A model generated the notes under the pieces. The model was not told where the DNA came from, ran no database searches, and saw only the letters and a list, made by a program, of their open reading frames with translations. Of a stretch of DNA of 9,996 nt, positions 5,994 to 9,996 are shown piece by piece (position 1 is the stretch's first letter; each line of letters starts with the position of its first letter). The DNA comes from an uncultured Eubacterium sp. (GTDB lineage Bacteria > Bacillota > Clostridia > Peptostreptococcales > Anaerovoracaceae): positions 1 to 9,996 of the forward strand of contig CALCKF010000091.1 of the NCBI GenBank assembly GCA_937966095.1, written 5' to 3'. The translations under genes and the position numbers were made by a program.

Positions 5994-6710
5994 ATGAATA
6001 ACGAGATTTTACTTGCATTATCCATAATAGTAATTTATGGATGCGTGCTTTTGATGTATCGATACTTTGGCGTTGCAGGACTTTTTTGCTGGACATGTGT
6101 TGCTACTATACTTGCAAATATTGAGGTTTTGAGAGTTGTAGATGCTTTTGGTATAGAGCAGACTCTGGGAAATGTGCTTTTCGCATCTACTTTTCTGGTC
6201 ACGGATATATTAAGTGAAAACAATGGAGCGAAGGTGGCTAACAAGGCGGTGACGATCGGCATAATCGTTTCGGTCGTGTTCATAGTCATATCACAGAGCT
6301 GGCTATTGTATACACCGTCAGAATCAGATTGGGCTGGAGAAAGCTTTGAAATAATATTTTCCAATACACCGCGTCTTATATTGGCAAGTCTTATAGTCTA
6401 TGCGATATGCCAGAGATTCGATGTGTGGCTGTATCACAGGTGGTGGAAGCTTACGGAAAGGCTTTGCGGAGAAAAAAGAAAATTTCTGTGGGTGAGAAAC
6501 AACTTTTCTACGCTTGTCTCACAGGCACTGAATACTGTGCTTTACAATGTGGCGGCATTTTGGGGAATATATGATGCGGCAACTCTGATAAGCATATGTA
6601 TAGGATGCTATGTGGTATTTATAGTTACCAGTCTTGCGGATACACCTGTTGTATACATGGCAAGAAAGATGAAGCCTAAAGTGACAGAGGTATACGAAAA
6701 TCGGGCTTGA
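5994..6710 (+). CDS. yhhQ: Queuosine-precursor transporter of the Vut_1/YhhQ family
   Basis: The 238-residue membrane protein has about six to seven hydrophobic segments (roughly 4-22, 27-46, 58-71, 84-103, 127-140, 175-192 and 197-219). The family hallmark LGNVLFASTFLVTDILSENNGAKVANKAV-like block is present (58-86), with the DI-x-x-E pattern, and the second hallmark, an Arg-Asn followed by Ser and SQALNT, lies at 168-181. Members of PF02592 import preQ0/preQ1 or queuine for tRNA queuosine (position 34 of GUN-anticodon tRNAs). AAGGAG (5981-5986) lies 7 nt before the ATG, and the leader carries a candidate preQ1 riboswitch. The gene follows malic enzyme by 58 nt, with no clear terminator or promoter between, so it may be read from the upstream promoter. 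The usual Asp of the SQxxD motif is Asn180 here. The family assignment is secure, and which precursor is carried is unknown. Confidence 0.9.
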   Translation: MNNEILLALSIIVIYGCVLLMYRYFGVAGLFCWTCVATILANIEVLRVVDAFGIEQTLGNVLFASTFLVTDILSENNGAKVANKAVTIGIIVSVVFIVISQSWLLYTPSESDWAGESFEIIFSNTPRLILASLIVYAICQRFDVWLYHRWWKLTERLCGEKRKFLWVRNNFSTLVSQALNTVLYNVAAFWGIYDAATLISICIGCYVVFIVTSLADTPVVYMARKMKPKVTEVYENRA

Positions 6711-6754
6711 TGCCATTGCAGCCTATGGAAAGAATCCTTGTTCATAAAAAATAA

Positions 6755-6789
6755 AGGAGAAAGGATAGCAGATCCTTTCTCCTGTTTTT
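6755..6789. terminator. Bidirectional intrinsic terminator between convergent genes
   Basis: AGGAGAAAGGAT (6755-6766) and ATCCTTTCTCCT (6772-6783) form a 12-bp perfect stem with the 5-nt loop AGCAG. A T run (6785-6789) follows on the plus strand and an A-rich run precedes it, giving a T-rich tail on the minus strand. It ends yhhQ on one side and the AI-2E family gene on the other, and its right flank runs into that gene's stop codon. Confidence 0.85.
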
Positions 6790-8002
6790 ATTGTTCTGTT
6801 TTACCGCCGTTATCTATTTTCGATTCTCTGCTGCCGGCCCATTTTATAACGAACACCTGTATTATCCCGGCAATAGGAACAGCAAGGATCATTCCGAGTA
6901 TGCCGCCGAAGTATCCGAATACACTGACTGACATGAGAACCATAAGAGGGTGGAGACCTGTTGAAGTTCCGACGATTTTAGGATAAATAAAATTACAGTC
7001 TATCTGCTGTATGGCGAGCAGGATAAGAACAGCCAGGACACCTGTCCAGAATCCTTCGGTGCATAGCCCCATAGTAAAGGCGGGAATCATGCCTATGACC
7101 GGACCGAAATAAGGTATCACATTTGCGAGCCCCGCGAATATGCCGATGAAAACAGCAGCTTCGAGCCCCATTATTGAAAGCCCTATGGAAGAAAGTATAG
7201 CGACTATTAATGCATCCAGAAGAGCACCTCTTATAAACTTTGAAAGGACTCCGTTGATCTCGCTCAGAGTTTCGGTAAGCACTGCATGAGGCTTTTGAGG
7301 CAGTGCAAGATGGAGGAACTTTCTCCAGAGCCCGAGGAAGAAGTCTTTGTCTTTCATCAGATATATGCTGACTATGATGCCTACAACGATATCAATGAGA
7401 CTGCCGCTTATAGATGTAAAAAAGGTTATTATGGAGGTGGCGCTTATATTGTCACTTATCCATCCTATGATGATACTGGTTATATCGGAAAGCTTTTCAG
7501 AAAGTACACCGTCAGGAATATTGTTGGAAATCCAGTGACTGAAAGTGCTTTCATATTTTATAAGATCCTCTATCAGATTAGTGGCAGTTATTGAGATGCT
7601 GGAAGTGATCGTTTCTCCGAAAATCATCGCTGCAAAGCCGTACAGTATAGCCATAACTGCAGCTATCGCAAGCAGATATGTGATCAGTACACTGAGGAGA
7701 TGACGGAGATCTTTCTTTTTTTTAGCCTTTATGGGATCAGATGGCAGTTTTATCACTCTGCTCATAAGTTTTGAATCTATTATCTCCGAAAGAGGATTCA
7801 GCAGATAAGCGAGGATAAGGCCGAGGATAAGAGGCCAGAAGGCATCTACCATTACACTAAAGCCGTGGCAGATAGCTGAAGTTATAGAGCCGATATTTTT
7901 GATCACGAAATATATGACGTATAGAAGCACGGCATTGAAAATTATGAAAAAGCTTCCTCTGATGAAGCTGTTGTCTTTCATAAGTTCTTTAAATTTCTCC
8001 AT
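6788..8002 (-). CDS. AI-2E family (PF01594) multi-pass membrane protein
   Basis: The 404-residue protein is an AI-2 exporter-family (TqsA/PerM/YdbI-like) permease. Hydrophobic pairs lie at about 15-35 and 50-68, one at 103-128, a stretch at 195-215 after a long polar region, and a C-terminal cluster at 262-310, 320-335 and 352-385. Family signatures are NVIPYFGPVIGMIPA (294-308), QQIDCNFIYPKIVG with GLHPL (332-353), and GILGMILAVPIAG (367-379). The name comes from E. coli TqsA. Members also include Na+/H+ antiporters and proteins of unknown cargo, so autoinducer transport is not implied. The tail is charged (KWAGSRESKIDNGGKTEQ) and cytoplasmic. TTGGAGGAAAGTGT gives a strong ribosome binding site before the start, and a near-perfect promoter lies upstream (8026-8054). 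It stands alone as a monocistronic unit, divergent from the U32 gene and convergent with yhhQ. Confidence 0.92.
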   Translation of the reverse strand: MEKFKELMKDNSFIRGSFFIIFNAVLLYVIYFVIKNIGSITSAICHGFSVMVDAFWPLILGLILAYLLNPLSEIIDSKLMSRVIKLPSDPIKAKKKKDLRHLLSVLITYLLAIAAVMAILYGFAAMIFGETITSSISITATNLIEDLIKYESTFSHWISNNIPDGVLSEKLSDITSIIIGWISDNISATSIITFFTSISGSLIDIVVGIIVSIYLMKDKDFFLGLWRKFLHLALPQKPHAVLTETLSEINGVLSKFIRGALLDALIVAILSSIGLSIMGLEAAVFIGIFAGLANVIPYFGPVIGMIPAFTMGLCTEGFWTGVLAVLILLAIQQIDCNFIYPKIVGTSTGLHPLMVLMSVSVFGYFGGILGMILAVPIAGIIQVFVIKWAGSRESKIDNGGKTEQ

Positions 8003-8025
8003 ACACTTTCCTCCAATTTGAAATT

Positions 8026-8054
8026 ATTATATACTAATAAAGACAGTTTATCAA
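8026..8054 (-). promoter_or_regulatory. Sigma-A promoter of the AI-2E family gene
   Basis: Read on the minus strand, TTGATA (8054-8049) is followed by a 17-bp spacer and a perfect TATAAT (8031-8026), about 24 bp before the gene's start codon. This is the best promoter in the window. It lies in the 89-bp divergent gap to the U32 gene. An imperfect inverted repeat (AGACAGTT at 8041-8048, AACTGATGTCT at 8059-8069) overlaps the -35 region and could be an operator, but it is not perfect. No equally good plus-strand promoter was found in this gap. Confidence 0.7.
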
Positions 8055-8091
8055 TAATAACTGATGTCTTCTGAGAAAGGAGCGGCGTACA

Positions 8092-9996
8092 ATGAGGAAC
8101 TTGAAAATACCGGAGCTGCTGGCGCCGGCAGGAGGCTGGCAGCATCTTAGAGCCGCAGTTCAGAACGGAGCTGATGCTGTATATGTAGGCGGTCCTCTTT
8201 TTAATGCCAGGATCAAGGCGGATAATTTCGGGGACGATGATATGGAAAAAGCTATCTGCTATGCCCACGACAGGGATGTTCGTATATATGTGACTATAAA
8301 TACCCTTATAAAAGATAGTGAACTTAAAAAGGCTTTTTCATACGTGAATTTTTTATATGGGGCAGGTGCAGATGCCGTCATACTGCAGGATATGGGCCTT
8401 GCCAGGATGATAAGAAAGTATCTTCCGGATATGGATATGCATCTTTCGACGCAGGGGACTTTTTATAATAAATGGGCATTGGGCAGTGTCAGGCGTATGG
8501 GGTTCTGCAGAGCTGTAGCTGCAAGAGAAATGTCGCTGCATGAGATTTCAGAGCTTTCGAGGGAATGCCATAGCAAAGAGGATCCGTGTGAATTGGAAGT
8601 GTTCGTACATGGTGCATTATGTATGTGTTATTCCGGGCAGTGCCAGATGAGCCGTGTTCTGGGAGGCCAAGGCGGGAGAAGCGGAAACCGGGGCGTCTGT
8701 GCACAGCCCTGCAGGCTCCCGTACATAGATGAAAATGGAAAGGAACGATATCTTCTGAGCCCGAAAGATATGTGCACGATAGATATCATACCTGAGCTGT
8801 GCAAGGCCGGCATAGATTCATTAAAGATAGAGGGCCGATTGAAATCACCGCAGTATGTGGCCGTTGTTACATCTATATACAGGAAATATCTTGATATGTA
8901 CAAAATGACAGGCAAAGTACGTGTGGAAAAAAGAGATAATGAAAAACTGATGCAGATCTTTAACAGGGGCGGATTTGGCACAGGATATCTCGCAGGGAAT
9001 CCGAAAGCAGGCATATTGTCGGGGAAAAGTCCTAAAAATCAGGGGATATATATAGGGCGAGTGTCGGGCCGCAGCAAGGACAGCCCCCTGGTAGATGTCA
9101 GCACATACGGAGCAGCATCTGCACGCTCTGATGCTGTATCGATAGGCGACGGTGTTGAGATAAGAGGGAAGGATGTCACCGGAAATGTGATAACATATGT
9201 CAGAAAATTAAAAAATGACGTTATCAGGATAGGGGATATAAAAGGAAAAGTATATATAGGAGACAGGGTTTACAAAGTAACAGACAAAGATCTTCTTTCG
9301 GAAGCGGAAAATTCATATTCAAGTGATTATGTGAAAAAGATCCCGGTAAATATGGAGTTTTCGGCAGAAATAGGTGATTTCCCGGTACTGAAAATGAGCG
9401 AAGCCGTGCCACCGTATATACATGAGAAAAGCCCGGTGTCTTTTGTGTATGCAAAGGCAGGATATATTGCAGAAAAAGCATTAAACAGGCCAATAGATGA
9501 TAAGCGGATAAAGGCACAGCTGTCTAAGCTGGGAGACACGGTTTTCAGTGCTTGCAGTATAACAGTTGATATCGGATCTGATGTTTCGATACCGGTATCG
9601 CTAATCAATACGATGAGAAGAGACGCAGCGGAATCCATGTTGAGACAGCGCAGACAATATTATGAAGAAAGGAAGCCTCTCAGCGAAGAAGACCTCAGCA
9701 GAATATATCAAGATGAACTGACTTCGGATGGGAGTGAAGGATATCATCTGATGCAGCATGTGGCGGGGATACATGTATACAGCATCAGCTCTGTAAAAAG
9801 AGCTGATGATATCATAAAATCTGTGAGGGATAAAGGCATGCGGATATATGTTTATATACCGCTGGAAATATACATGAAAGAAAACGCCGGAAAAGATTTC
9901 CTTAAAAAGTACAAATCATATGGGGTTGCAGTCATACCTTATATACTTAATATCATCTGGCAATTGAGGTGCCGGGAGTGGATTGTTCCAATGAGT
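8092..9996 (+). CDS. U32 'peptidase'-family RNA hydroxylation protein, DUF3656 type (3' truncated by window edge)
   Basis: The frame is open for 635 codons from the ATG at 8092 to the window end without a stop, so the C-terminus is missing. AAGGAG (8077-8082) lies 9 nt before the ATG. The U32 core occupies about 5-330: PELLAPAGGW at the start, the signature ELEVFVHGALCMCYSGQC (167-184), GNRGVCAQPCR (198-208), SLKIEGRLKSPQYVA (243-257) and NRGGFGTGYL (291-300). C177, C184, C203 and C207 are in the places of the conserved cysteines thought to hold an Fe-S cluster. After it comes a region resembling DUF3656, then the block IPVSLINTMRRDA, as in the longer RlhA/YdcP-type members. Despite the peptidase name, well-studied relatives make 5-hydroxycytidine in 23S rRNA (RlhA) or 5-hydroxyuridine in tRNA (TrhP). 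The length favours the RlhA side, but the target is inferred. Codon use and phase in the last 15 codons look odd (see findings). Confidence 0.9.
   Translation, partial: MRNLKIPELLAPAGGWQHLRAAVQNGADAVYVGGPLFNARIKADNFGDDDMEKAICYAHDRDVRIYVTINTLIKDSELKKAFSYVNFLYGAGADAVILQDMGLARMIRKYLPDMDMHLSTQGTFYNKWALGSVRRMGFCRAVAAREMSLHEISELSRECHSKEDPCELEVFVHGALCMCYSGQCQMSRVLGGQGGRSGNRGVCAQPCRLPYIDENGKERYLLSPKDMCTIDIIPELCKAGIDSLKIEGRLKSPQYVAVVTSIYRKYLDMYKMTGKVRVEKRDNEKLMQIFNRGGFGTGYLAGNPKAGILSGKSPKNQGIYIGRVSGRSKDSPLVDVSTYGAASARSDAVSIGDGVEIRGKDVTGNVITYVRKLKNDVIRIGDIKGKVYIGDRVYKVTDKDLLSEAENSYSSDYVKKIPVNMEFSAEIGDFPVLKMSEAVPPYIHEKSPVSFVYAKAGYIAEKALNRPIDDKRIKAQLSKLGDTVFSACSITVDIGSDVSIPVSLINTMRRDAAESMLRQRRQYYEERKPLSEEDLSRIYQDELTSDGSEGYHLMQHVAGIHVYSISSVKRADDIIKSVRDKGMRIYVYIPLEIYMKENAGKDFLKKYKSYGVAVIPYILNIIWQLRCREWIVPMS

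Noticed and set aside
5510..6025. A 171-codon minus-strand frame opposite the end of malic enzyme and the candidate riboswitch
   Set aside because: It is antisense to a clear enzyme and has low-complexity, Ser/Cys/Tyr-rich content with no start signal.
7286..7594. A 102-codon plus-strand frame inside the AI-2E gene
   Set aside because: It is antisense to a well-supported membrane protein, has no ribosome binding site, and has no family features.
6788..8002. Reading the AI-2E family gene as evidence for quorum sensing
   Set aside because: The family name derives from one E. coli member. No luxS, lsr or sensor gene is present here, and many family members carry other cargo.

Overview
The window looks like ordinary chromosomal DNA from a Gram-positive anaerobe of the Clostridia (Bacillota). 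The evidence is moderately AT-rich DNA, heavy use of AGA and ATA codons, strong GGAGG-type ribosome binding sites, sigma-A promoters with TATAAT boxes, short intergenic gaps, and a mix of families common in gut Clostridia. No phage, plasmid, CRISPR, rRNA or tRNA gene was seen. The genus cannot be named from the sequence alone.

Layout, left to right. (1) 1-1234, plus strand: the C-terminal end of an NCS1-family permease, coupled by a TAATG overlap to a ureohydrolase (agmatinase family). Together they look like uptake and hydrolysis of a guanidino-type nitrogen compound. (2) 1235-1511: a gap with a 13-bp palindrome that can act as a terminator and resembles a REP-type repeat, followed by an extended -10 promoter flanked by an inverted repeat. 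(3) 1512-2950, plus: a small nitroreductase, a HAD phosphatase coupled by TGATG, and a short unknown reading frame broken by one extra A. (4) 2951-3088: a partial second copy of the repeat and the promoter for the next operon. (5) 3089-5935, plus: glutaminyl-tRNA synthetase and a short-form malic enzyme, 15 nt apart. (6) 5941-6710, plus: a candidate preQ1-I riboswitch in front of a Vut_1/YhhQ queuosine-precursor transporter. (7) 6755-6789: a bidirectional terminator between convergent genes. (8) 6788-8002, minus: an AI-2E family membrane protein with a clear promoter. (9) 8092-9996, plus: a U32 'collagenase-like' protein with a DUF3656-type extension, still open at the right edge.

The genes cover separate housekeeping jobs: nitrogen compound use, a flavin oxidoreductase with a phosphatase, glutamine charging, malate/pyruvate balance, queuosine precursor uptake, and RNA hydroxylation. 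Two of them, the YhhQ transporter and the U32 protein, touch RNA modification, but they lie in different transcription units. I see no strong sign of a new multi-gene system. The points most worth a second look are the candidate preQ1 riboswitch, the frameshifted small gene between the HAD and glnS genes, the 17-nt repeat tied to the palindrome, and the unassigned substrate of the permease-ureohydrolase pair.
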